From Akkermansiaceae bacterium (GTDB lineage: Bacteria; Verrucomicrobiota; Verrucomicrobiia; Verrucomicrobiales; Akkermansiaceae): 6,217 nucleotides of DNA. Location: NCBI GenBank assembly GCA_023301335.1, contig JALZVA010000008.1, positions 1 to 6,217 on the forward strand. The letters run 5' to 3'. Made by a program: the position numbers and the translations under genes. Positions 1 through 5,760 of the stretch are shown here, one piece after another. The notes below the pieces were generated by a model. That model was not told the origin of the DNA and searched no databases. It saw nothing but the letters and a program-made list of their open reading frames with translations. Every line of letters begins with the position of its first letter. Position 1 is the stretch's first letter.

Positions 1-1740
1 GGAGAGTCGCTCATCAACCCTAAGCAAGCTCTTGAGCTCAACACCCACCGTGAACCAGGCTGCCTTGCAGAACATCTTGAATGCTCTGATCCGGTAGCCC
101 AATCAATCGTTGACCTCCTCTTTGGTCGCCTCATCTGCGTGGAAGATTCCAAGGATCTTACTAAGCATAATGCCGCTATCCTTCCCGACGGCTTCACTTA
201 TCGGAAGCCCTTTGCAGAACGTAGAGCCCACTATGACAACATCCCCTGTATTGGTGGACGCGGCCTAGAGCAGCAGAAAATCACGCTCCAAAAAGAACGT
301 GCCAGACTCAGAAAAGAACTCGAACGTGCCACACCAATTGTCAACCTCCTCACCGAAAGTGAGCGCATTTACCGTCAAGAGCGACTCGATAGTCCAAGCA
401 TCGGCTCAGCCCTTGCCGACCTACAACAACTCGAAGAAAACGAACTAAAGCTCCAAGAAAACATCGCACGCCTCAAAGCAATCGAAGGTGCTGATTTTGA
501 ATCCAAAGAACAGGAACTACGTGACCTCGACACCAGCCTGTTAGATCTCCGTAACGAGCTCAAAGATTTACGTAAGTCTGAACTAAAAATCGAACTCGGG
601 AAAGCTCAGGGGGCACTCGACGACGCACTCGATAAATTAGACAAAGCTGACACTGAGCTCAAACGCTTCCGAGCTGAAGGGCCAAATATTGAAGAGCATG
701 CAGAACGCAGAGCCAAGCTTTACAAACAACTTGTCGATGAATTCCCGGCTCTAGATATTGCCACCGATCAGGCAAGGAGACTTGAGCGCAAGTCCTCCGA
801 GCGCGCCATCACTTCGTGGGCAGCCACAGTAGAGACACGTAAGGAACTTTCCAGAGACTTCCCTGTCTATAACGAGTTCTCTCCAGAAGATAAAAACAAC
901 GGCCCTTGGCATGAACGTCTCGAACGCATCGCCAATAGTGATATTCCAGCCTATGAAGGGAAGGCACAGAGAGAGGAAAAGAACTGGCAAGAAATCTTCC
1001 GCAAGCAAGTTCTAGTCAAACTCCGCTCAGCCCTCATTCAAGTGGACATCACACTCAAGCTACTGAACAAGGAGCTGAAAAAACCAATCGGCCACCACAT
1101 GTACCAGATCCGTAAGAAGCAAAACCCTGACTACGCTACCTATCAGCAGCTTGTCGACAACAGCTCTCTCACAGACGAAGAAGACGGGCTCTTCTTTGAC
1201 ACTATTGATGCGGAAACCCGCATTGAGGTAGAACGCCTCTTCAACGCCTTAGTCGAAGATCCTAACCATCCGGAAGCTCTCAATTTCTTAGATTACCGTA
1301 ACTACTACGACTACGATATGTCCGTACTCGACACACGTGACCCAGATGGCAGAGAAACATCTGTGGATAAGCAGAGTGGTAAATTCTCAGGAGGAGAAAG
1401 CCAGTCTCCTTACTTCATTGCCATCCTAGCCTGTTACCTCCGCGCCTATCACCGTTACGACCGTAAGAAGAACCCGAGTATCGGACTCGTCCCAATCGAT
1501 GAAGCCTTCTCAAAACTCTCCGGTGAGCGTATCCGTGACTGTATCGAAGCTCTTCGCTCCCTTGGCCTCCAAGGCATTTTCTCGATGTCCTCTGGGAACA
1601 TCCCCTATGCTATCGACCTCTGTGACCAAACCATGGTCGTGTCCAAAAAGGAGACCAAGAAAAACCGCAAGACCTTCGTCCGAAATATTGCCATCTCACT
1701 CACCCGAGAGGAAGCACTCAAAAAGCTCATTTCCAAATAA
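1..1740 (+). CDS. C-terminal part of SMC-like ATPase, JetC/MksB (Wadjet) type; 5' end outside window
   Basis: The frame is open from base 1, so the gene starts upstream of the window. The GTG at 139 is internal and not a start. 579 residues are visible. Residues ~20-95 (GRLICVEDSKDL...TYRKPF) resemble the hinge-like segment of JetC proteins. Residues ~95-240 are a heptad-rich, charged return coiled coil, followed by a mixed region. The ATPase half follows: an ABC signature FSGGESQSP at residues 462-470 (bases 1384-1410), then a Walker B ending in IDEAF with D500 and E501 (bases 1495-1509), then a D-loop-like SKLSGERI. The H-loop position (FSMSSGN) has no histidine, which I recall also for JetC-type proteins. 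In the family, JetC dimerises, binds JetA/JetB and extrudes loops of plasmid DNA for cleavage by JetD. Walker A must lie upstream. No JetD (DUF3322/DUF2220, TOPRIM) follows. Codons ending in C, especially CTC for Leu, look more frequent than in neighbouring genes. Alternatives are MksB or another SbcC-like ATPase. The SMC-like ATPase call is firm; the JetC assignment is probable. Confidence 0.75.
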   Translation, partial: GESLINPKQALELNTHREPGCLAEHLECSDPVAQSIVDLLFGRLICVEDSKDLTKHNAAILPDGFTYRKPFAERRAHYDNIPCIGGRGLEQQKITLQKERARLRKELERATPIVNLLTESERIYRQERLDSPSIGSALADLQQLEENELKLQENIARLKAIEGADFESKEQELRDLDTSLLDLRNELKDLRKSELKIELGKAQGALDDALDKLDKADTELKRFRAEGPNIEEHAERRAKLYKQLVDEFPALDIATDQARRLERKSSERAITSWAATVETRKELSRDFPVYNEFSPEDKNNGPWHERLERIANSDIPAYEGKAQREEKNWQEIFRKQVLVKLRSALIQVDITLKLLNKELKKPIGHHMYQIRKKQNPDYATYQQLVDNSSLTDEEDGLFFDTIDAETRIEVERLFNALVEDPNHPEALNFLDYRNYYDYDMSVLDTRDPDGRETSVDKQSGKFSGGESQSPYFIAILACYLRAYHRYDRKKNPSIGLVPIDEAFSKLSGERIRDCIEALRSLGLQGIFSMSSGNIPYAIDLCDQTMVVSKKETKKNRKTFVRNIAISLTREEALKKLISK

Positions 1741-1836
1741 GCCTCAGGGATGTTTAATCTCACTTCAAGCAATGACAAATTAAACCCGAAAAGATTCATC
1801 TCTAAAGGCCTATTGCTCTGCTCATATCAGTCTCCG

Positions 1837-1880
1837 TTCTTAGCTTTCAATTTGACAGTATAACTTTCTTGAAGTAATGT
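1837..1880 (+). promoter_or_regulatory. Candidate promoter(s) for the TPR membrane protein gene
   Basis: Two overlapping solutions are visible. The first is a perfect -35 TTGACA (1852-1857), a 17-nt spacer and a poor -10 TAATGT (1875-1880). Its start site would fall at about 1887, on the GTG itself, giving a leaderless mRNA. The second is TTCTTA (1837-1842), a 16-nt spacer and a good -10 TATAAC (1859-1864), with a start near 1871 and a leader of about 16 nt. Either implies transcription separate from the upstream ATPase gene. The evidence is hexamer matching by eye only. Confidence 0.35.
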
Positions 1881-1886
1881 GTCACC

Positions 1887-2534
1887 GTGCAAAAAGATGA
1901 TTTCATAGCTGCATTCAAGGGGCATTGGTATGCCCTACTCGTTGTGCTTGCTGTGATGGCCCCGCGTTATGCAGTCCTTCTTGCGGATAAGGGCATTGAT
2001 GGCTTCCTTTACGCAATCATCCTCATGCTTGTTACCTATGTTATCGTGGCTATCCAGGCGGCATTCCTTGTAGCTCCTTTAGTTTCTGAAAGAATTACTA
2101 ACATCCTTACTTTTTCAGTTTCTGATCCCTATGAACCGGCAACAAAAATGGAGTTCGCTCGTTGCCTCTTACTCCAAAAAAGGTACGAGGACGCTGCAGA
2201 GATTTATGAAGAAGCTAGAGAATTAGAATGGGTCAGTTATCAAGACTGGCTACAGATGGCGGAACTTCACCGAAAGCATCTTAAGGATCCTCAAACAGCT
2301 GTAGACCTTTTAATGGAGGCTCAAGATGCTCAAAATTGGACTATCACTGAGCATATAGACTTGTTAAACGAACTCGTCGAAACTCATTATTACGATTTAG
2401 ACAGCCCATCTGCAGCAACCAGTATCTATAATTTCATCCAAGAAACATATGGCTCTACTCCATACGGAAAAACTTTTTTAGAGCGTCACTTCGATATGCT
2501 CAAACCCAAAGCTGATTCACCAGTTCTGTCATAG
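1887..2534 (+). CDS. Small membrane-anchored protein with TPR-like domain, function unknown
   Basis: This is a 215-residue protein with a GTG start. An in-frame TAA at 1875 lies 12 bases upstream and the next in-frame ATG is codon 24, inside the first hydrophobic segment, so GTG at 1887 is the best start. There is no Shine-Dalgarno beyond a weak GAAG at 1871-1874. Residues ~14-33 and ~40-66 are two hydrophobic helices joined by a short polar loop (ADKGID), consistent with a membrane hairpin. From residue ~84 the protein is helical and soluble. ATKMEFARCLLLQKRYEDAA and the following IYEEARELE match a TPR pattern (roughly 84-114), and ~120-200 continues with weaker TPR-like helices. TPR domains bind partner proteins, so this could be a scaffold at the inner membrane. 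I cannot name the family. It lies 146 bp behind the JetC-like gene on the same strand, but promoter-like elements in the gap make co-transcription uncertain. It converges on the cyclase gene with 10 bp between stop codons. Confidence 0.75.
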   Translation: MQKDDFIAAFKGHWYALLVVLAVMAPRYAVLLADKGIDGFLYAIILMLVTYVIVAIQAAFLVAPLVSERITNILTFSVSDPYEPATKMEFARCLLLQKRYEDAAEIYEEARELEWVSYQDWLQMAELHRKHLKDPQTAVDLLMEAQDAQNWTITEHIDLLNELVETHYYDLDSPSAATSIYNFIQETYGSTPYGKTFLERHFDMLKPKADSPVLS

Positions 2535-2544
2535 CAAGAACCTA

Positions 2545-3540
2545 CTATTTCTCTAACTGAGTTGCCACGAGGTCAATAGCGACTCTCAAACTCACTCCTA
2601 GCTGTTCAACAGATAATTGATCCATCGTATCCCCCTTTTGATGCCACCACCCATCATCAGAAGAAAACTCCGCTATGATATCGATCGATGGAGTTCCAAA
2701 AATACTCAAAGGCACATGATCATCTAAAATAGGGAAACTTGCTTTTCCAAAGTTCTCTGAAACTCCATGCCGACCAGCTATCTCCATGAGATCTTTATAC
2801 AAAAAAGCGGGAGAGTCTGAAGGGACTTTAACCTTCTGATTTTTTTGACCTAACAGGTCTAGTATAATTCCAAATTCTCTCTTTCGGTTTCTATTTAAGG
2901 CGTAATAATGACTCCCATATAAACCGTCTTTTCCTGCAGATTTATAAAACATGTTCTTTCCTAAAGCTTCTTCTCCATCAAAAAAAACAAGCTCTATTTC
3001 TGCCGCCATAGATGGGGCATGCTTCCCCATAAAATCAGCCATTTCTATCAACTGTCCAACAGATCCAGCGGCATCGACTGCTCCCACATAATTCAGCCCT
3101 GGAATTTTCTTAGTGTCTATATGAGCGCCAACCACTCCACGATGTTCACTCCTCCAAACGGTATTTAAATCCTTTCCTTCAGGAACGTAACGTGCGATTA
3201 AATTCACAAACTGATATTTTCCAAAGCTTGTATCCGCAACAAAGGATTGCCTTTTAACACTCCAGCTACGCTTCTCTAGCTCACTTTGAATATACTGGCG
3301 GGTCTTTTCCAGAGCTTTACTCTGTGCTGGTCTCGGCCCAAATCCTACAATATTGTCAGCATGCTTATACGCTTGGTTTCCAAATTTCCACTCATCCGAT
3401 TTATCGGTAATGATAGTCACTTCCCGTAAGGGCTTTTTCTCTATGACAACCTCAGATTCTGAGGTGCAGGAGGAAACAACAAATGATGTTCCCACCATTA
3501 AGAAAATGAGACCTAAATAAATATTACGATTTATTTTCAT
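2545..3540 (-). CDS. Glutaminyl-peptide cyclotransferase-like M28 family lipoprotein
   Basis: This 331-residue protein begins with a type II signal peptide: KINR, a hydrophobic stretch at residues 8-22, then lipobox VSSC with C25 as the predicted lipidated residue. It is therefore probably a periplasm-facing lipoprotein. The rest is an M28 zinc fold whose landmarks match glutaminyl cyclases better than aminopeptidases. They are GPRPAQS (68-74), GAHIDTK (138-144), AVDAA with D156, FFDGEEA with E190/E191, LYGS (207-210), ILDLLG with D228, LDDHVP with D273/D274, and a late WWH with H300. By analogy with human glutaminyl cyclase, D156, E191 and H300 would bind zinc, and E190, D228 and D274 would be catalytic. 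These enzymes convert N-terminal glutamine to pyroglutamate; the actual substrate here is unknown. The ATG overlaps the end of parB by 17 bp, so the two are probably co-transcribed and translationally coupled. An aminopeptidase activity is the alternative. The fold and lipoprotein calls are firm; cyclase activity is inferred. Confidence 0.85.
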   Translation of the reverse strand: MKINRNIYLGLIFLMVGTSFVVSSCTSESEVVIEKKPLREVTIITDKSDEWKFGNQAYKHADNIVGFGPRPAQSKALEKTRQYIQSELEKRSWSVKRQSFVADTSFGKYQFVNLIARYVPEGKDLNTVWRSEHRGVVGAHIDTKKIPGLNYVGAVDAAGSVGQLIEMADFMGKHAPSMAAEIELVFFDGEEALGKNMFYKSAGKDGLYGSHYYALNRNRKREFGIILDLLGQKNQKVKVPSDSPAFLYKDLMEIAGRHGVSENFGKASFPILDDHVPLSIFGTPSIDIIAEFSSDDGWWHQKGDTMDQLSVEQLGVSLRVAIDLVATQLEK

Positions 3541-4438
3541 CTAAAGACACACCTAGTAGCTCTAGTAATCTGGTCAAATCTGCTTTCCCATAATACTCTA
3601 TCTCGATCTTTCCTTTCTTTCCAGATTGAGAAATTGATACATTCGTGGAGAATTCTTTCTTTAATTGTTTTTGAAGCTTACTCAACATTTCGTCTTCAGC
3701 CCTTGAACTCTTAGGCTTTTCTTTTTCATCCCCCGCAGCTCCAGAGTTTTGATCTTGAACTAGACGCTCAGCAGCACGAACTGTTAGTTTTTTTTCAATA
3801 ACATCAAGAGCTATTGTTTTATGCTTTTTCTTATCCTTTAAACCTAAGATCGCCTTAGCATGTCCAACCGTAATTTTTTGGGCTGAAAGTAATAGCTGAA
3901 CATCTTCGTTGAGGTCTAGTAAACGAATAGAGTTTGCTACAGAAGCTCTAGACTTACCCACTTGCTTGGCAATCTGCTCCTGCTTCATTCCAAACTCTCT
4001 AGCAAGGCGACTATATCCAGCAGCTTCTTCAATTGCATTTAAATCTGATCGTTGTAAGTTCTCAATCAGTGCCATCTCTAGCACATCTTGATCACTCGCT
4101 TCACGGACCAAAATAGGTACGGTCTCACGACCAAGGTGCGATGAAGCTCTCCACCTACGCTCACCTGCGATCAGCTCAAACTTCCCATTTACCTCTCTAA
4201 CAATAAGAGGTTGAATGATTCCATGCTGTTTAATCGAATCAGCAAGTTCTTCGATCGCAGCCTCGGTAAAAACTTTTCGGGGCTGTAGAGGACTGGGAAC
4301 GACTTTATTGATATCTACATCAGATACCGCCTGGCCATCCACCTCTTTTACAGGCTCAGTAGTAGCAGTGGGAGCTGGTGCTTCCGCTTGCTTTTTAATG
4401 AGTGCCCCGAGTCCTTTTCCTAATGCTTTTTTTGCCAT
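3524..4438 (-). CDS. parB: Chromosome-partitioning protein ParB
   Basis: This is a complete ParB of 304 residues, a usual length for the family. Order of parts: an N-terminal ALGKGLGALI (5-14), the segment that stimulates ParA ATPase; a low-complexity A/P/T linker (~18-35); the ParB/Srx CTP-binding domain with SPLQPRKVF (49-57), GERRWRA (92-98) and ENLQRSDLNAIEEA (126-139); a helix-turn-helix for parS binding (EQIAKQVGKSRASVANSIRLL, ~154-174); a charged linker (~228-250); and a C-terminal dimerisation domain (~255-298). ParB binds parS near the origin, slides as a CTP-dependent clamp, recruits SMC and is moved by ParA. The start is supported by the conserved MAKKALGKGLG beginning, though no Shine-Dalgarno precedes it. 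No parA is adjacent: rpsO lies 132 bp upstream and the cyclase-like gene overlaps the 3' end. This departs from the common parA-parB order, so parA must lie elsewhere. Confidence 0.96.
   Translation of the reverse strand: MAKKALGKGLGALIKKQAEAPAPTATTEPVKEVDGQAVSDVDINKVVPSPLQPRKVFTEAAIEELADSIKQHGIIQPLIVREVNGKFELIAGERRWRASSHLGRETVPILVREASDQDVLEMALIENLQRSDLNAIEEAAGYSRLAREFGMKQEQIAKQVGKSRASVANSIRLLDLNEDVQLLLSAQKITVGHAKAILGLKDKKKHKTIALDVIEKKLTVRAAERLVQDQNSGAAGDEKEKPKSSRAEDEMLSKLQKQLKKEFSTNVSISQSGKKGKIEIEYYGKADLTRLLELLGVSLDENKS
3550..3554 (-). promoter_or_regulatory. Shine-Dalgarno-like site for the cyclase-like lipoprotein gene
   Basis: On the minus strand AGGTG stands 9 nt before the ATG at 3540, inside the last codons of parB. 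It is the only reasonable Shine-Dalgarno match among the six gene starts visible here. It supports 3540 as the start and internal re-initiation within the parB transcript. Confidence 0.45.
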
Positions 4439-4483
4439 TGGTTGGTAGTTTACAACAGTTATTTAAATTAGGGCAATTAGCTT

Positions 4484-4505
4484 TTTAGAATTTCGTAATT
4501 CTAAA
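4484..4505. repeat. Perfect 9-bp inverted repeat upstream of parB
   Basis: TTTAGAATT (4484-4492) and AATTCTAAA (4497-4505) are exact reverse complements separated by TCGT. The 22-bp dyad lies between the candidate -35 and the end of the candidate -10 of parB, where a repressor site would act. It is not followed by a T-tract on either strand, so it does not look like a terminator. It is very AT-rich, so chance cannot be excluded. Confidence 0.5.
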
Positions 4506-4512
4506 CTATCAA
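4484..4512 (-). promoter_or_regulatory. Candidate parB promoter
   Basis: Read on the minus strand, TTGATA (4512-4507, five of six -35 matches), a 17-nt spacer and TCTAAA (4489-4484, four of six -10 matches) form a sigma70-like promoter. The start would be near 4477, giving a leader of about 39 nt for parB. A perfect inverted repeat covers exactly the spacer and the -10. Assigned by eye. Confidence 0.4.
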
Positions 4513-4538
4513 CCTAACAAATATTATTTTTCGCCACC

Positions 4539-4558
4539 ACCAATTGAAAAAAATTGGT
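4539..4558 (-). terminator. Weak stem-loop just downstream of rpsO
   Basis: ACCAATT (4539-4545) and AATTGGT (4552-4558) form a 7-bp stem with a 6-nt loop, starting 13 bases after the rpsO stop. On the minus strand the stem is followed by GGTGGCG rather than a run of T, so it is not a standard intrinsic terminator. It may protect the rpsO 3' end or only attenuate read-through into parB. Confidence 0.25.
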
Positions 4559-4570
4559 AATTTAGAAAAA

Positions 4571-4828
4571 TTACTTACGGAGACCAAGTCCGCTGATCAC
4601 CTTCTGGTAGCGATCTTCTGACTGCCCCTTAAGATATTCACCTAATTTACGGCGACGTGCCACAAGGCGAAGAAGTCCGCGACGACTAGAAGCGTCTTTT
4701 TTGTGTATTTTAAGGTGCTCAGTAAGTTCGAGAATTCTTACTGTGAGAAGTGCTATCTGGTAATCTGCTGAACCAGTGTCTTTCTCGTTAATCTTAAAAT
4801 CGGCTACGTTAATTTCTTTTTTGCTCAT
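4571..4828 (-). CDS. rpsO: 30S ribosomal protein S15
   Basis: At 85 residues this is slightly shorter than the usual 88-89, the difference being at the N-terminus. Diagnostic S15 features are present: DTGS (17-20), Q24, LTEHLKIHKKDASSRRGLL (35-53) including H38, H42, D45 and S48, then RRRKLGEYLK (58-67) and the terminal LGLRK. S15 is a primary binder of the 16S rRNA central domain (helix 20-22 junction) and helps bridge the subunits. In many bacteria rpsO is followed by pnp; here the next gene is parB. S15 often represses its own translation through an mRNA structure near the start codon. The 131-bp leader here holds inverted repeats that could serve that role, though none matches a specific known S15 leader to my eye. 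No Shine-Dalgarno is close to the ATG; the nearest purine run is GGAAA about 14 nt upstream. Confidence 0.97.
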   Translation of the reverse strand: MSKKEINVADFKINEKDTGSADYQIALLTVRILELTEHLKIHKKDASSRRGLLRLVARRRKLGEYLKGQSEDRYQKVISGLGLRK

Positions 4829-4867
4829 TTTGAATAATAGTTTCCGGACCAGCCATTATTAGCCAGA

Positions 4868-4888
4868 CCGCCCTCCTCGGGTAGGCGG
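4868..4888 (-). repeat. GC-rich hairpin in rpsO leader
   Basis: Arms CCGCC (4868-4872) and GGCGG (4884-4888) flank an 11-nt interval whose CC (4875-4876) and GG (4880-4881) can extend the stem. It stands out from an AT-rich surrounding. It could be an RNA leader element, an operator or a copy of a dispersed palindromic repeat. No other copy is in this window. Confidence 0.5.
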
Positions 4889-4889
4889 G

Positions 4890-4917
4890 AAAATAGCAGC
4901 GAACGAGGTCTAGACAA
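4890..4917 (-). promoter_or_regulatory. Candidate rpsO promoter
   Basis: On the minus strand TTGTCT (4917-4912), a 16-nt spacer and TATTTT (4895-4890) each match four of six consensus bases. The predicted start (~4883) would fall inside the GC-rich hairpin, so this promoter and a fully transcribed hairpin are mutually exclusive. The hairpin would then be an operator-like DNA element. Low certainty. Confidence 0.3.
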
Positions 4918-4959
4918 GTATTTTTTAGCCAGTCTATCGAAAAAGGTATATTTAACTCA

Positions 4960-5760
4960 TTAAGAGAGTGATTCACGTATGAATTCTCCACTTTTAATCA
5001 ACATAGTATCCTCATAGCCCGCTTTTTTTGCTAACTCGATAGCTTCTGAAAAATCTCTCCCAACCTCTCTAGGGGCATGGGCATCTGATGAAATAACCAG
5101 ACCAATACCAGCTTGATTCGCAAGCTCCAGGAAATCAACATGTGGATACTGTTCCTTACAAGGTTTATGCCATCCTGCTGTATTAAGCTCTATCAGGCAA
5201 CCACTCGCAGCAATTGCATCGATCACGGGTTCATAGAATCTACTAAGATCTCCTTCTGGTCGATACGAGAATTTTTTGATCAAATCTGGATGCCCTAAAA
5301 TAGTGAATAGACCACTTTCTGCCATCTCTGTGTAAGTCTGCCAATACTGTGTCCAAGTTTCTTCCACGTCAATTTCTGCCCATTTCCCTAGCCACTTAGG
5401 GTTATCAAAATCAAACTCTCGGCCAAGATAATGTACAGATCCAATTAGGTAATCCCAATCTGCCATCTGTTTAATTTTTTGTATCCATGATTCACAGCCT
5501 GGTAACCAATCGCACTCCAACCCTTGACGGATATTTAACGCTTTTCCCGCATGTGCGCGTGCACGTTCAATCCAGGCTAAATAGGCCTTCATTTCCGAAC
5601 GTGCCATTCTCCAATCATCAAAGGGTTCAGTGTGCATAGGAGCGTGGTCTGAGATCCCGTATTCACTCACTCCGGCAGCCAGTGCTGCATCGACATAAGC
5701 TTCAGGCTCTCCCTCCGCATGTTTACATAATGGTGTGTGTGTGTGATAATCTGCTGGCAT
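4960..5760 (-). CDS. PHP-family histidinol-phosphatase (HisJ/HisK type)
   Basis: At 266 residues this is a typical length for HisJ/HisK phosphatases, which hydrolyse L-histidinol phosphate to histidinol, the penultimate step of histidine synthesis, in the cytoplasm. PHP metal-binding motifs appear in order: DYHTHTPLCKHA (4-15) with H6 and H8, ISDHAP (36-41) with H39, GLECDW (80-85) with E82, IGSVHYL (106-112) with H110, ILGHPDL (154-160) with H157, and SSDAH (224-228) with D226 and H228. This set builds the trinuclear metal site of the family, and none is missing. The start is taken at the ATG directly before PADYHTHTP, as PHP domains usually begin within a few residues of the HTH motif. No Shine-Dalgarno precedes it. 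No other his gene is nearby, so it stands alone ahead of rpsO, 131 bp away. A related PHP phosphoesterase with another substrate is the alternative. Confidence 0.88.
   Translation of the reverse strand: MPADYHTHTPLCKHAEGEPEAYVDAALAAGVSEYGISDHAPMHTEPFDDWRMARSEMKAYLAWIERARAHAGKALNIRQGLECDWLPGCESWIQKIKQMADWDYLIGSVHYLGREFDFDNPKWLGKWAEIDVEETWTQYWQTYTEMAESGLFTILGHPDLIKKFSYRPEGDLSRFYEPVIDAIAASGCLIELNTAGWHKPCKEQYPHVDFLELANQAGIGLVISSDAHAPREVGRDFSEAIELAKKAGYEDTMLIKSGEFIRESLS

Larger units (their letters stand above)
4829..4959 (-). promoter_or_regulatory. rpsO leader region with inverted and direct repeats
   Basis: This 131-bp gap between the phosphatase gene and rpsO contains several elements, listed in minus-strand sense. 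The first is a GC-rich hairpin, CCGCC (4888-4884) with GGCGG (4872-4868), with an inner CC/GG pair and a U.G wobble that forms only in rpsO-sense RNA. The second is AGACC (4911-4907) complementary to GGTCT (4869-4865), which overlaps the GC hairpin by two bases and would compete with it. The third is AATAAT (4860-4855) complementary to ATTATT (4837-4832), close to the start codon. A copy of CTGGCTAA occurs at both ends. These could form an S15-responsive leader, but the assignment is inference. Confidence 0.35.

Noticed and set aside
139..141. GTG at 139 as the start of the SMC-like gene
   Set aside because: The frame is open and conserved-looking back to base 1, so the GTG is an internal valine codon.
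1499..1783. 94-codon + strand ORF overlapping the 3' end of the ATPase gene
   Set aside because: It lies in another frame of a well-supported coding region, has low-complexity composition and no recognisable domain.
1752..1785. GTTTAAT/ATTAAAC inverted repeat after the ATPase gene as a terminator
   Set aside because: The loop is 20 nt, the stem is AT-only except one pair, and no T-tract follows.
4972..4983. parS-like TTCACGTATGAA near parB
   Set aside because: It has a broken centre compared with the parS core TTCACGTGAA and lies in the last codons of the phosphatase gene.
4809..4991. 60-codon minus-strand ORF across the rpsO leader
   Set aside because: It overlaps both rpsO and the phosphatase gene end, has no family resemblance, and covers the structured leader.
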